Positions 24,600 through 35,737 of a DNA stretch of 64,000 bases are shown here, one piece after another (within the stretch, counting starts at the first letter, position 1; the number at the start of each line of letters is the position of its first letter). This DNA comes from Enterobacter sp. EA-1 (GTDB lineage: Bacteria; Pseudomonadota; Gammaproteobacteria; Enterobacterales; Enterobacteriaceae). The notes below the pieces were generated by a model. The model had not been told where the DNA came from and did no database searches. It was given only the letters and a program-made list of their open reading frames with translations. The stretch lies in NCBI GenBank assembly GCA_002886105.1, contig CP025776.1, forward strand, positions 4,588,001-4,652,000. The letters run 5' to 3'. Both the position numbers and the translations under genes were made by a program.

Positions 24600-25426
24600 G
24601 TGGAAGGCGTACCAGAACAGTTTAACGACAAGCGAGATTGCGCCAGTTTTCGCCATCTGGATTTACTGCCGGGGGTCGAGCTGTACCACGCGCATATCTC
24701 CCGTTACGCCTTTGAACCGCACACCCATGAAGCATTCGGCATTGGCGCGATTGGAAGCAGGTGCCGAGCGTTTTCGTTATCGCGGCACGCAATATGTCGC
24801 CCCGGCGAACTCCGTGGTCACCATGAACCCCCGATGAGCTGCACACCGGCGAAGCGGAAACCGCCGACGGCTGGCGTTACCGCATGGTCTATCTGGATCC
24901 GGCGTTACTGGAGCAGGTTACCGGCATCCGTCATTGGTGGTTTAGCGATGTCACGCGTCACGATCCCCTGCGCACCCGGCTGATCTGCGCGCAGATCCAC
25001 AGTCTGTGGCATACCGACGATCCGCTGGCGCAACAGGGGATCCTGCTGAATCTGATCGACACGTTCCGCCCACTGGCGAACCATGCGCCGCAGCGCCCTG
25101 AGGGGGCGCACCGTTTTGATCGGGTGCGCGAATACCTGCACGATAACTATATGCACAGCCTGACGCTGGATGAGCTGGCAAATGTCGCAGCGCTCAGCCC
25201 GTATCACTTCCAGCGCCAGTTCAAGGCCCATTTTCACGTCACCCCGCACCAGATGCTGATGGCGATCCGCCTGTGGCGTGCCAAAGCATTTCTCTCGCAG
25301 GGCATGCCCGCTGCCGATGTCGCTGCGGCGACCGGGTTAAGCGATCAGTCGCATCTCACCCGCGCTTTTACCCACCGTTACGGTATTACGCCGGTACGCT
25401 ACCAGAAACAGGTTGCGCGCCGTTAA
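24600..25426 (+). CDS. AraC-family transcriptional regulator
   Basis: A regulator of about 275 residues with an N-terminal cupin-like AraC-binding domain (YHAHISRYAFEPHTHEAFGIG) and a C-terminal double helix-turn-helix around residues 175-270 (LTLDELANVAALSPYHFQRQ, ADVAAATGLSDQSHLTRAFT). It ends TPVRYQKQVARR. The start is taken as GTG at 24600 because GGAGG lies 8 bases before it. Frame breaks near 24751 and 24832. It lies between qorB and the DMT exporter gene ytfF, on the same strand as both; in E. coli K-12 no regulator sits here. By position it probably controls ytfF. Confidence 0.88.
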
Positions 25427-25501
25427 TGCGCAATCTCATACAATATTCCTGCCTGCCACTTCCCTACACTGCTTCTGAACAAGAGAGAAATGGATGGGAA
25501 G

Positions 25502-26462
25502 ATGATTAGTGGTGTGTTGTATGCCCTGCTTGCCGGGCTATTGTGGGGGCTGATTTTTGTTGGGCCGCTGATTGTGCCGGATTACCCGGCGGTACTGCAA
25601 TCAACCGGGCGCTACCGGCATTGGGGCTGATTGCCCTGCCGCTGGCACTGGCTGGGCCGTGCGCGCCTGCGCCAGTTGACGCGCAGCGACTGGGTCACCG
25701 CGCTGTGGCTGACCATCATGGGCAACCTGATTTATTACGTCTGCACGGCCAGCGCTATCCAGCGTACCGGCGCGCCGGTCTCCACCATGATTATCGCCAC
25801 GCTGCCAGTGGTGATCCCGGTGTGCGCCAACCTGCTCTACAGCCAGCGAGACGGTAAACTCTCGTGGCGGCGTCTGTCACCTGCGCTGGTGTGCATTGCG
25901 ATGGGACTGGGGTGCGTAAATATTGCTGAACTGCGCCATGGTTTGCCCGATTTCAGCGCCCGGCGCTACGGTTCCGGTATTGCGCTGGCCTTTACGTCGG
26001 TCGCCTGCTGGGCATGGTATGCATTACGTAACGCCCGCTGGTTGCGGGAAAATCCGGATAAAAAATCCGATGATGTGGGCCACTGCGCAAGCGCTGGTGA
26101 CGCTGCCGGTGTCGCTGGTTGGGTATATTGCCGCCACGCTGTGGCTCTGCGGACAGCAGCCGGACTTTGCCCTGCCTTTTGGCCCGCGTCCGTGGGTATT
26201 TATTGGACTGATGTTTGTGATTGCGGTGTTTTGCTCATGGGTTGGCACGCTGTGCTGGAACATCGCCTGCCAGAGGCTGCCCACCGTGATTGTCGGCCCG
26301 CTGATTGTTTTCGAAACCCTTGCCGGGCTGCTCTATACCTTCCTGCTGCGCCAGAGCATGCCGCCGCTACTGACCTTCTGCGGCATTATTTTGCTGGTGG
26401 GCGGCGTGGTAACGGCGGTGTTATCAAAACCGAGTGAAAACCCGCGTTACGCCACTGAGTGA
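25502..26462 (+). CDS. ytfF: DMT-superfamily inner-membrane transporter YtfF
   Basis: A ten-helix EamA-type transporter of about 320 residues, substrate unknown. It begins MISGVLYALLAGLLWGLIFV and has the first repeat AIQRTGAPVSTMIIATLPVV and the second repeat AQALVTLPVSLVGYIAATLW, ending in SKPSENPRYATE. Strong similarity to E. coli YtfF, including LRNARWLRENPDK. Frame breaks near 25600, 25650, 25970 and 26070. It follows the AraC regulator after 75 bases. Confidence 0.92.
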
Positions 26463-26517
26463 TGCGACGTAACGCGGTGGGAAGATTACCCGACCGGAGA
26501 AGCCGGGTTAACGCGAT

Positions 26518-28180
26518 TTAGAAGGTTTCCCAGTTCGCTTCATTGAAGCTTTCCGCCGCTTTCACTGTCGGCGTGCTGACCGGAGAACGCAGCGCGGTGG
26601 TTTTGGCGCGCTGTGTGCGGTTGACCTTAAACACTGCCACGGTTTCGGTCAGGCGCGCCGCCTGCTCTTCCAGTGCGGCTGCAGCTGCGGCAGACTCTTC
26701 CACCAGCGACGCATTCTGCTGTGTCACACGATCCATCTCAGCCACGGCTGGCCCACTGGTCAATCCCGCGGCTCTGCTCATCAGACGCCGAGGAGATTTC
26801 CCCCATAATATCCGTCACACGCGTGACCGCGCTGACGATCTCGGCCATGGTTTCACCCGCACGGTGAACCAGCGCCGCCCCTGCATCAACGCGGTTGCCG
26901 GAATCTTCGATCAGGCCTTTGATCTCTTTCGCCGCTCCTCGGGCGCTACGCTGCGCCAGCGTACGAACTTCACCGGCTACGACAGCAAAACCACGCCCCT
27001 GCTCACCCGCACGGGCGGCTTCTACGGCGGCGTTCAGCGCCAGAATATTGGTCTGGAAGGCAATGCCATCAATCACGTTGGTGATCTGCGCAATTTTGCT
27101 CGAGCTGGTGGCGATTTCATCCATCGTACGCACCACGCCATCCACCACCGGCCGCCTTTTTTAGCGGTACCGGACGCATTCAGCGCCAGTTGCGTTGCCT
27201 GACGGGCGTTGTCGGCGTTTTGTTTCACCGTGGCAGTCAATTGCTCCATGCTGGCTGCCGTCTCTTCCCAGAGAAGCCGCCTGCTGTTCGGTACGGGAAG
27301 AGAGATCGTTGCTACCGGCGGAGATTTCGCCCGCACCGGTATAAATAGTGTCTGCGCCATCACGTACTACGCTTACGGTTTTCACCAGCGACTGCTGCAT
27401 CTCCTGCACGTTTTTCGCCAGCAACGCCATCTCATTTTGCCATCGGCGTTAATGTTGTGCGTCAGGTCACCGGTGGCGATATGACGAATATGCCCCATCA
27501 CTTCGTGCAACGGTTTCAGCAGGACGCGCTGCATTGCGACCCAGCTCATCACGATAACCGCCAGTACCACCAGCATGACCAGCGCGATGATCCACATAAT
27601 GCGCTGGTAATCACGTTCGTTCTCGACGACGCCTTCGTTCGCCAGCACGGTCTGTGCATCACGCCATGCGCGGTAGCTTTTGCATCGCGGTCTGCTTCTG
27701 CTCGGCATTCTGGCGGAACATATCTTCCAGTTTACCGGCCAACAGCAAACGGTTCATTTCCGTCAGCGTGGCGTGGTAGACGCCATACTGGGTTTCCAGA
27801 TCTTTCGACAGATTTTTGTCGAGACCCGGGGTTTCCGGAATGGCTTTATATTTGTCGAAATGCTTCTGTGCACCGGGTTCAGCAGTTCAGTGGCATTGTT
27901 TGCCAGTTCACTGAGTTGCCCGCCGTTAATCTGGCTGGCGGTGCTGCTTTGCAGACGCAGCATGCCGCGGTTCAGCGTCACGCGCGCACTTTGGTTAAGG
28001 CTGATCCGGTGCATCGGTAAATTCGGAAACGTTCTGGCTGGAAACCTGAGAAACGGTGAAGTTGTTTTTATCGTTATTCAGCGCGCTGATAAACACGCCA
28101 GCGGAGATCAATTGCATGGCGCCAAGCACGAGTAACACCATGATTAACAATGTAATAACTTTAATTCGTTTGAACATCAT
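26518..28180 (-). CDS. Tsr-like methyl-accepting chemotaxis protein 2
   Basis: A full-length chemoreceptor of about 550 residues, close to the serine receptor Tsr. It has a membrane helix (residues 8-30), a periplasmic four-helix domain with ARVTLNR (the Arg and Asn that bind the amino-acid ligand in Tsr, at about 65 and 69), a second membrane helix ([20 protein letters not shown]), HAMP, and the signalling tip [20 protein letters not shown]. It ends NWETF, the pentapeptide that tethers CheR and CheB, so it is a high-abundance-type receptor. Frame breaks include the expected CCTGG at 28006-28011, and 27870, 27675, 27440, 27270, 27155, 26935, 26755. Divergent from ytfE. Confidence 0.95.
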
Positions 28181-28218
28181 AGGCCTATAGTAAGTGCAGG
28201 ATATTGTCTGAGGTGTTT

Positions 28219-28245
28219 GTATCGGCAGTGCGACAGAGTTGTTTA
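28219..28245 (-). promoter_or_regulatory. Sigma-28-like promoter for chemoreceptor 2
   Basis: On the minus strand TAAACAAC, 11 bases, GCCGATAC. The -10 box matches the sigma-28 consensus at 7 of 8 positions and the -35 box keeps TAAA. It is 38 bases before the receptor start. Confidence 0.75.
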
Positions 28246-28321
28246 ATCTTGCAACATTCCCTTATCCAAAACTTTCCAGAAAAATCATCTGCATTCAATA
28301 TGTTAACATCGAAAGAATTTT

Positions 28322-28337
28322 TGTGATGAATATCACT
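28322..28337. promoter_or_regulatory. CRP/FNR-type site
   Basis: TGTGA-TGAATA-TCACT matches the CRP half-sites (TGTGA-N6-TCACA) at 9 of 10 positions, and also resembles FNR sites. It lies between the divergent chemoreceptor 2 and ytfE genes, 142 bases before the receptor start, and could act on either. Confidence 0.55.
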
Positions 28338-28403
28338 GTTTTTTGCCTGTGAAAGGCATAAGGCCATTCCCGCTGCCCCGAAAGGGGGTATATCATCGCC
28401 ATA

Positions 28404-28426
28404 AAGATGCATTTAAAATACAACTT
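28404..28426. promoter_or_regulatory. NsrR operator before ytfE
   Basis: The 23-base site has AAGATGC at the left arm, ATTTAAAATA in the centre and CAACTT at the right, fitting the NsrR consensus of two 11-base arms (AAGATGCATTT and AAATGCATCTT) around one base, with one or two right-arm mismatches. ytfE is a classical NsrR target. The site ends 25 bases before the ytfE ATG, in the promoter. The nsrR gene is at 60846-61268. Confidence 0.88.
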
Positions 28427-28451
28427 ATAATTTCACGATGAGGTAACTGCT

Positions 28452-29120
28452 ATGGCTTTCCGCGATCAACCCCTGGGTGAGCTGGCGCTCTCTATCCCCC
28501 GCGCCTCCGCTCTGTTCCGTAAATACGATATGGATTACTGCTGCGGCGGTAAGCAAACGCTGGGGCGCTCAGCGGCCCGCAAAGAGCTGGATATTGAGGT
28601 TATCGAAGCGGAGCTGGCGACGCTGGCGGAACAGCCGATCGACAAAGACTGGCGCATCGCGGGGCTGGCGGAAATCATCGATCACATCATTGTGCGTTAC
28701 CACGATCGCCACCGTGAACAACTGCCGGAACTGATCCTGCAAGCCACCAAAGTGGAGCGCGTTCACGCCGACAAACCTAACGTGCCGCGCGGTTTAACCA
28801 AATACCTGACGATGCTGCACCAGGAACTCTCCAGCCACATGATGAAAGAAGAGCAAATTCTCTTCCCGATGATCAAACAGGGTATGGGGTCGCAGGCGAT
28901 GGGGCCGATCAGCGTGATGGAAAGCGAGCATGATGAAGCCGGTGAGTTGCTGGACGTGATCAAGCACATCACTAATAACGTGACACCGCCGCCGGAAGCC
29001 TGCACCACACCGGAAAGCGATGTACAACGGCATTAATACGCTGATTGATGACCTGATGGAGCACATCAGCCCTCGGAAAACAATAATCTGTTCCCGCGTG
29101 CCCTCGCAGGCGAAAAATAA
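28452..29120 (+). CDS. ytfE: Iron-sulfur cluster repair di-iron protein YtfE (RIC)
   Basis: YtfE repairs Fe-S clusters damaged by nitric oxide and can release or reduce NO. It has the N-terminal ScdA/DUF542 motif [11 protein letters not shown] (vicinal cysteines near residues 30-31) and a hemerythrin-like domain: [18 protein letters not shown]-type helix, [19 protein letters not shown] and [12 protein letters not shown] supply the His and Glu iron ligands. Frame breaks are both at expected CCTGG sites: 29008-29013 reads CACCGG and 29070-29076 reads CCCTCGG. Restored length about 220 residues. NsrR operator upstream. Confidence 0.96.
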
Positions 29121-29138
29121 AGGCGCCCGAGAGCGCCT
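29110..29138 (-). terminator. cycA terminator
   Basis: On the minus strand the stem AAGGCGC/GCGCCTT is followed by TATTTTT. It overlaps the last codons of ytfE. Confidence 0.65.
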
Positions 29139-29153
29139 TGATTCATGGAGGTT

Positions 29154-29178
29154 TAGAGCCGCATTGCGGCTCTTTTTT
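29154..29178 (+). terminator. ytfE terminator
   Basis: The stem AGAGCCGC/GCGGCTCT with loop ATT is followed by six T, about 34 bases after the ytfE stop. It overlaps the cycA stop on the other strand. Confidence 0.8.
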
Positions 29179-30591
29179 ATGGCTGGCGGTCGGCCAGACG
29201 CTTTTTTACCGGCATACAGCCAGCCTGCGCCCAGCACCACAAACCACAGTGGCGTCACCAGCAGTGCACGGCGGGTGTCCGTTTCCAGCGTCAGCAGCGC
29301 CAGCACAAAGACAAAGAAGGCCATGCACACCCAGCACATCAACTTGCCCAACGGCATTTTGTAGCTGGATTGCTCATGCAGGTGCGGACGCTTCTTGCGG
29401 TAGACCGGTACGAGCAAAGAATAATCGTCCAGACAAACATAAACAGGATCGCTGACACGGTCGTGATCATGGTGAACGCCGCAATCGCGCTCGGGTTCAC
29501 ATACAGTATCGCCACGCCGCCGAGCAGGCACAGGCAGGAGAAGGTCAGCCCTTTCGCCGGAACGGCGCGTTTAGAGAGTATCCCGAACGATTTGGGCGCG
29601 ACGCCATCCTGCGCCAGACCAAACAGCATGCGGCTGGTGGAAAAGACGCCGCTGTTTGCGGAAGAGGCCGCAGAGGTCAGCACCACAAAGTTAATGATGC
29701 TCGCCGCCGCCGGGGATCCCCCACCAGTACAAATAACTCAACAAACGGGCTCTTATCCGCCACGACGGAACTCCACGGCGTGACGGACATGATCACAATC
29801 AGCGCGAAGACGTAGAACATGATGATGCGGATTGGGATCGAGTTAATGGCGCGCGGCAGAGATTTCTCCGGATCTTTGGTTTCCGCGGCGGTTGTGCCCA
29901 CCAACTCAATACCCACAAACGCAAACACGGCAATCTGGAACCCGGCAAAGAAACCGCTGATGCCTTTCGGGAACCAGCCACCGTCATTCCACAGATGCGC
30001 AAAGAGGCCTCTACGCCAGCCGGTGATTTGAAGTGCATCAGCACCATCACCACGCCCACAATGATCAGCGCGACAATGGCGACGATTTTGATCATCGCGA
30101 ACCAGAACTCCATCTCGCCGAACATTTTTTACCGTCGCGAGGTTCAGACTCAGCAGCACAAACACCACCGCCAGCGCCGCCACCCAGTCAGACAGACCGA
30201 GGGAACCAGAACTGCGCATATGCCGTGATGGCCACCACGTCCGCCATACCGGTTACCACCCAACAGAACCAGTACGTCCAACCGGTGAAGTACCCCGCCC
30301 ACGGCCCCAGCAGGTCGGCGGCGAAGTCGCTAAACGATTTGTATTCGAGATTCGACAGCAGCAACTCGCCCATTGCACGCATAACGAAAAACAGCATAAA
30401 GCCGATGATCATATAGACAAAAATGATCGAAGGGCCGGCGAGGCTGATGGTTTTCCGGAGCCCATAAACAGCCCGGTGCCGATGGCGCCGCCGATAGCGA
30501 TTAGCTGGATATGTCGGTTAGTAAGATTGCGCCGTAGCGACTGTTCAGCCGGGGCCTGTTCGTCGGCCACGACTTTAACCTGATCTACCAT
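29177..30591 (-). CDS. cycA: D-serine/D-alanine/glycine permease CycA
   Basis: CycA is a 12-helix proton symporter of the APC superfamily that imports glycine, D-alanine, D-serine and D-cycloserine. It begins MVDQVKVVADEQAPAEQSLRR, then the family signature GGAIGTGLFMGSGK, with YFTGWTYWFCWVVTGMADVV and ILFMFVWTIILCSY further on. Restored length 470 residues, the E. coli size. Frame breaks include the expected CCTGG at 30197-30202 (reads CCGAGG), an extra A near 29200, and sites near 29418, 29715, 30000, 30128 and 30453. An AT-rich promoter region lies upstream. Confidence 0.96.
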
Positions 30592-30893
30592 GTTTAGTTC
30601 CTGTCTGTGTTGTGTTGGGGCTCTGCTGGCCTTTTTTATCTGCGCGTTCCGCCCTTTCCGAGGACGCAACGATATTAGGTAAGAATCGGCGGGATGAATA
30701 CTCTGAATTAAATCTAATGTTAAATATTTGTTTAAAGTGAGTGTCATATCACTTACTTAATGCGAAATAGTTCACAAAAATACACCCGATCGTGCAGTTT
30801 GCAAGATAATATATTGATAATAGTTTTATTAACGAACGATCAGCGCAGTCAGACAACCTCTCTCCTGACGGAGAGAGGTATTCATGCGGGGAA
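30592..30893. other. cycA-fklB intergenic region
   Basis: A 302-base stretch. It holds the cycA leader and promoter (AT-rich, 30670-30840) and the 3' end region of the fklB transcript, where CCTCTCTCC/GGAGAGAGG (30857-30878) forms a strong hairpin that may terminate fklB, although the following T-run on the minus strand is poor. No ORF or RNA gene is recognised. Confidence 0.45.
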
Positions 30894-31517
30894 TTACAGG
30901 ATTTCCAGCAGTTCCACGTCGAAAATCAGCGTACTGAATGGCGGAATCGATGCGCCAGCGCCACGCTCGCCATACGCGAGGTTGTGCGGAATAGTCAGTT
31001 CCCATTTGGAACCCACTGGCATCAGCGTCAGGGCTTCGATCCAACCGGCAATCACGCCGTTAACCGGGAATTCAGCCGGTTCGCCGCGCGCCACGGAGCT
31101 GTCGAAGACCGTACCGTCGATAAGTTTACCGGTGTAGTGCACGCGAACGCGGTCGGTACGCGCCGGAATAGCGCCTTCGCCCTCTGGTTGAGCACGCGGA
31201 ACTGCAGGCCGGATTCGGTGCTGTTCACGCCTTCACGCTCACGGTTTTCATCCAGATATTTCACGCCTTCCGCCGCCATTTCTTCCAAAACGTGAACGAC
31301 GAACCGCATCGGCACGCTCGTGAATTTCGCGCAGCGCGCGATGTACAACATCAACCGGCACGGCAGGTTGTTTGCCTGCCAGCGCGTCCGCGATACCCGC
31401 GACCAGCGCTTCCGGTAACAGCCCCTCTAACCCGGATTCGCTCAGCTGCTGTCCTACCTGTAAACCAATGCCATAGCTGGCTTGCGCTTCGATCGTGTCA
31501 AAAGTTGGGGTTGTCAT
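30894..31517 (-). CDS. fklB: FKBP-type peptidyl-prolyl cis-trans isomerase FklB (FKBP22)
   Basis: FklB is a dimeric proline isomerase/chaperone of about 206 residues. It starts [20 protein letters not shown], the FKBP N-terminal dimerisation domain, and the C-terminal catalytic domain contains [40 protein letters not shown] and [13 protein letters not shown], keeping the FKBP substrate-pocket residues. Frame breaks near 31175, 31303 and 31370. Divergent from ytfB as in E. coli. Confidence 0.95.
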
Positions 31518-31782
31518 GGGTTTTCCTTCCATCGCTTTTTAAGGTAGCGCGCAGCATAACAGTCGCGCTGCGCCGGGTACAACTTTGTCTCAGGAAAGAT
31601 GACAAATCACCGAGAAAGGGAAAGAATAACGGGAACCAGGGATAAATCCTGATTTGTGGTCGCAAGAAGCCGCTTTACACCATCAATCAGGCAGTTATCC
31701 GCCGAAGAAACGACGCTAAAAGCATAACGTGTATATACTCAACGAGACAGGACATTACATGACGCGGAGCAGGAGGAAAGCC

Positions 31783-32418
31783 ATGCCCGGGCGCTTTGAA
31801 CTGAAACCTACCGGCGAAAATCTGGCACGCCCCGGACCATTTTCGCCTGATGGACCCGCTCCCGCCAATGCACCGTCGTGGTCTGATCCTCGCCGCTTTA
31901 CTGGTGGTGATGGGTTTCCTGCTCCCGGCAACGGACACGACGTCCATAACTCCCACATCCGCTCCTCGTGAAGCGCAAATTGAGTTGCCTTCATCAACGA
32001 CGACGCAACAAACCGCACCAGAGCAGACACCACCGCCAGTGGTGAGCGAGCCACAGCAAACAACAACATTTAGCGAGCCGCTGCAGCAACAGCCCGTTCA
32101 ACAACAGCAACCCGCCCCCCCCAGAACCGGCCGGTCGCCTCGTCTGGCGGTATTGAGCAGCAGTGGCGCGCTTATCGCGTTGAAGAAGGGAAAACACTGG
32201 CGCAACTGTTCCGCGACCATAACCTGCCGCCAACGGATGTGTATGCAATGGCAAAAGTGGAGGGTGACGGTAAACCGCTCAGCACATTGCAAAGCGGCCA
32301 GATGGTGAAAATTCGCCAGAACGCCAACGGCGTCGTGACCGGGCTGACCATTGAGACCGGCGGCCAGCCAGTGCTGTTCACCCGCCAGTCGGACGGCAGT
32401 TTTATTCGTGCTCGCTAA
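31783..32418 (+). CDS. ytfB: OapA/SPOR-like cell-division-associated protein YtfB
   Basis: YtfB is a single-pass inner-membrane protein that in E. coli localises to the septum and causes filamentation when overproduced. It starts MPGRFELKPT after a perfect AGGAGG. The corrected frame has a cytoplasmic stretch ending MDPLPPMHRRG, a membrane helix (LILAALLVVMGFLLPA, near residue 40-56), a Gln/Pro/Thr-rich linker (QQQPVQQQQPAPP) and a C-terminal OapA/LysM-like domain with YRVEEGKTLAQLFRDHNLPP and GQMVKIRQNANGVVTGL. It ends SDGSFIRAR. Frame breaks near 31825-31850, 32118 and 32160. Confidence 0.92.
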
Positions 32419-32419
32419 A

Positions 32420-32457
32420 TTCACCGCCGGGTAGCGGTTTTACCCGGCGCGTTTATT
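32420..32457 (+). terminator. ytfB terminator hairpin
   Basis: CGCCGGGTA faces TACCCGGCG around an eight-base loop containing TTTT, followed by CGTTTATT, immediately after the ytfB stop. The T-run is short, so termination strength is uncertain. It overlaps the end of the convergent DMT gene. Confidence 0.5.
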
Positions 32458-33371
32458 GACCCACCAGATCCCCGAACAGACCAGCACCAGCGCAATCGCG
32501 TATTTGAGTTCCGGGTGGATGTTCTCACCGAGAAAAATGGCGGATAACACGGTACCCGCAACCGGTATCACAAAGTTGAACGGTGCAATCATGCTTACGC
32601 GGTTCACTTTCAGCAGCATGCTCCATAACGCAAATGCGATCGCCGACAGTAACGTCAGGTAGCCGAGGATCGCCACCGCCGCCACGCCAGTCACGTCGAG
32701 CCTGCCACCCGACAAATATCCGCCCACTAACAGCGCAACGCCACCGATAGCCAGTTGCCAGCCGGTCATCACCGTCGGGTCGACCGTCTGGGAGATGCGT
32801 TTGCCGTAGAGTGTGGAAGCAGAAAGGATGAACGCCGCCGGATAATGAATCCATCGCCGTGCCAGACAAAGCTAAAGTCACTTAATCCACTGTGGAAGTT
32901 AACCAGCATTACACCCACAAAACCCAAAATACAGCCCAGCGCTTTGTTAAAACTGAGTTTGTCGTTCTGATAGATAAAGTGAGCCAGCAGAACGCTAAAG
33001 AACGTGCCGGTCGCATTCATGATCGAACCGTTTACGCCGGTGGTGAAGGCAAGACCAATATAGAAAAAAGTGTACTGCAGGGTGGTCTGGGTCAGCCCCA
33101 GTATTGTCAGTTGCCCAAACTGGGCGGTGGTCAGCCTGCCGATCGGTTTACGCTGCGCCAGCGCAAACAGCAGCAATAGCGCACCGGCAAATAAAAACCG
33201 ATACCCGGCGAACACGACTTTTGACGGGATATCATCGGTGGCAATGTGAAAGAGTTCGTAGCCGCTTTTTATTGCCGGGTAGGAACTGCCCCAGAGCAGG
33301 CAACAGAGCGTCGCGCAGGCATAAGCAACATTTCGGCGGGCAAAAACGGGCGTGGGTAAAGCAGTGTCCAT
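32440..33371 (-). CDS. DMT-superfamily (EamA) transporter
   Basis: An inner-membrane transporter of about 310 residues with ten predicted helices in two EamA repeats. It starts MDTALPTPVFARRNVAYACA with the first helix CATLCCLLWGSSYPAIKSGY, a pattern (WGSSYPAIK) typical of drug/metabolite exporters; the middle has TFFYIGLAFTTGVNGSIMNA, and the end VLVCSGIWWVNKRAG. Substrate cannot be inferred. Frame breaks near 32848 (extra T) and 32800. It lies between ytfB and the ribosomal operon, a position where E. coli K-12 has no such gene; downstream partner not evident. Confidence 0.85.
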
Positions 33372-33470
33372 GACAAATCTCAGAAATAAAATTGCGTTTC
33401 AATTTATTATCGAAGAATGCGCCTGAAATAGCTACCATACAAGGCGAAATGACCTGTTTTGGTCACGCAG

Positions 33471-33503
33471 AAAAGCAAAACGCCGGCACAAGGCCGGCGT
33501 TTC
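33471..33503 (-). terminator. rplI (rpsF-priB-rpsR-rplI operon) terminator
   Basis: On the minus strand ACGCCGGCC/GGCCGGCGT-type stem (AAACGCCGGC facing GCCGGCGTTT) is followed by TTTTGCTTTT, about 25 bases after the rplI stop. Confidence 0.8.
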
Positions 33504-33525
33504 AACATCGTTTTAGAGTAAAAAA

Positions 33526-33982
<457 letters not shown>

Positions 33983-34023
33983 TACCTTATCCTCTCAAAG
34001 TCGTATTAATGGACCGTGACCGA

Positions 34024-34571
<548 letters not shown>

Positions 34572-34577
34572 CAAGGA

Positions 34578-35072
<495 letters not shown>

Positions 35073-35102
35073 ATAATACTTACCTCCCTCGCCAAACTCC
35101 AA
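35073..35102 (-). promoter_or_regulatory. rpsF operon promoter
   Basis: On the minus strand TTGGAG, 18 bases, TATTAT, fitting a sigma-70 promoter. It starts transcription roughly 90-95 bases before the rpsF ATG. Confidence 0.6.
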
Positions 35103-35316
35103 GTTCATTGAGCAAATAATTCGCACTAAGCGCAAAGAGAACTGGCCAGCACGGCTTAAAATTAAAACAAGCCTGATACGGCAATTTTTGAACGACAGCA
35201 TCAGAAATGGTCGCGATACGTTTTCAGGCGAACGAGTAGACTTTAATCAGGCCTCAAAACACAGGAGGAGAGATGTTCAAAAACGAATAACTCACGTCGT
35301 ACTGGAGCGTAATATC

Positions 35317-35592
35317 ATGAAATACATCGCAATCTTACTTACAACTTTGCTGCTAAGCCTGAACGCAGCAGCAGCAATCAAACTTAATAACCAGCAAGCC
35401 CGGAACATGGACGATGTGCATAGCTTAGGCGTTATCTATATTAATCATAACTTCGCCACCGAAAGTGAAGCAGACCCGAGGGCTCTCAATGACGAAACGG
35501 ACGCGCAAAACGCCCAATATTACCGGCCGATGCTGACCCACGAACCGGGTAGCAACGGCAACCTGCATGCCAGTGCGTATATCTACCGCTAA
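35317..35592 (+). CDS. yjfY: DUF1471 (YhcN/BhsA) family secreted protein YjfY
   Basis: A small periplasmic protein of about 90 residues. It has a signal peptide (KYIAILLTTLLLSLNAAAA, cleavage near residue 20) and the DUF1471 fold with MDDVHSLGVIYINHNFATES and the ending NLHASAYIYR. Family members (BhsA, YhcN, McbA, BsmA) act in stress and biofilm control. The CCCGAGGG at 35496-35503 adds three bases relative to an expected CCAGG, so the frame is kept but the local residues (ADPRAL) are unreliable. Confidence 0.88.
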   Translation: MKYIAILLTTLLLSLNAAAAIKLNNQQARNMDDVHSLGVIYINHNFATESEADPRALNDETDAQNAQYYRPMLTHEPGSNGNLHASAYIYR

Positions 35593-35737
35593 GCACACAG
35601 ATATCTATTTTCTCTTCTGGATATTGCGGCCCCTGGGCCGCTGTTGATAACAATTATTTTCCCTTCTGTCTTATCAAATCAGCTGCCGGCAGGTTTAATA
35701 GCCGTCTGACTGCATTGTGAAAGCATGGCGGGAAAAC

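Noticed and set aside
28436-28451. Alternative NsrR or Fur site overlapping the ytfE ribosome site
   Set aside because: The AT-rich TTTCACGATGAG shows no dyad; the upstream 23-base site explains the regulation.
33372-33470. Small RNA gene between the DMT transporter and rplI
   Set aside because: Only about 100 bases, no convincing promoter with matching terminator on either strand; the single hairpin belongs to rplI.
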